A stretch of 64,000 bases of DNA from Pogonophryne albipinna. Its lineage: Eukaryota > Chordata > Actinopteri > Perciformes > Artedidraconidae. The stretch is from assembly GCA_028583405.1 (NCBI GenBank), contig CM053250.1:41504283-41568282 (forward strand). The letters are read 5' to 3'. The notes beneath the pieces were generated by a model. It did no database searches. It had not been told where the DNA came from and saw only the letters and a list, made by a program, of their open reading frames with translations. Position numbers and translations under genes: made by a program. This document shows, one piece after another, positions 63,746-64,000 of this stretch (position 1 is the stretch's first letter; each line of letters starts with the position of its first letter).

Positions 63746-64000
63746 GAAATCAACATTTCCAGGTGCTGGCTACTAGACTGTTTGGCTGAGACAGATCCTT
63801 ATTCACACATGTTTACCCCTCCTGTCGTGTTTGTTTCACCCCCCTTACTTTGGTGTTAACACAAACTCCATTAATCATCACCACATTTTATTTAACACCC
63901 TTTTCAGCTGTAAACACTGTCTCAGACTACTGGTTTTCATGAATTACTGCAGTGAATATACAAAGAATAGACACTGAAAATTAGGGCTGAACGATTAATC
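63746..64000. other. Right edge of window
   Basis: No gene seen. The last bases (TTAGGGCTGAACGATTAATC) resemble the beginning of another dispersed repeat cut by the window edge. Confidence 0.3.

Overview
The window is nuclear DNA from a ray-finned (teleost-type) fish. The evidence is a vertebrate single-copy gene (klhl36) split by long introns, plus fish-type transposable elements in almost every gap: CR1/L2-group LINEs, hAT and TTAA-target DNA transposons, Ty3/gypsy- and Ty1/copia-like retrotransposons, an endogenous retrovirus and tRNA-derived SINEs. No prokaryotic feature, CRISPR array or canonical tRNA/rRNA gene was seen. Almost all coding capacity outside klhl36 is transposon-derived and damaged.

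Layout. 1-1100: a TG microsatellite and the first coding exon of an unrecognised leftward gene with a TATA box. 1088-1901: a TTAA-target DNA transposon, with an inverted sister copy at 51931-52742. 2300-3850: leftward exons of a C2H2 zinc-finger / Ulp1-SENP-like cysteine protease gene. 4846-8092: leftward endogenous retrovirus remnant (env surface part, integrase, end of RNase H). 8093-17761: tandem array of a non-autonomous LTR retrotransposon, with three 526-bp LTRs at 10440, 13967 and 17236 separated by internal regions made of nested short tandem repeats (33, 72, 12, 60 and 45 bp periods). 17937-18598: a second integrase fragment of the same retrovirus family. 19195-21880: an L2-type LINE. 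21.9-32 kb: AT-rich intergenic DNA with DNA-transposon derivatives. 33-38.2 kb: a copia-like gag split by a MITE, then a gypsy-like element whose pol middle has been replaced by a hAT fragment.

39676-63294 (+) is the one clear host gene, klhl36, a BTB-BACK-Kelch adaptor of Cullin-3 ubiquitin ligases. I could place eight coding exons, including a 60-nt start exon, with consistent splice phases and exactly 616 codons before the stop, which is the length I recall for human KLHL36. Its introns are heavily colonised. Intron 1 holds a 3.3-kb hAT with a LINE inside. In intron 2 an L2 is truncated about 30 bp from an acceptor. Intron 4 holds a hAT-like element, the inverted TTAA copy and a Tc1/mariner relative. 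Intron 5 holds a five-level nest of transposons: a solo LTR containing a hAT-like element, which contains another hAT, which contains two further elements, each bounded by an intact target-site duplication.

The most unusual items are the LTR-retrotransposon tandem array with repeat-built internal regions, the intron-5 nest (a relative dating record), and a frame-preserving 51-nt candidate cassette exon in klhl36 intron 7. I found no convincing new enzymatic or defence system.
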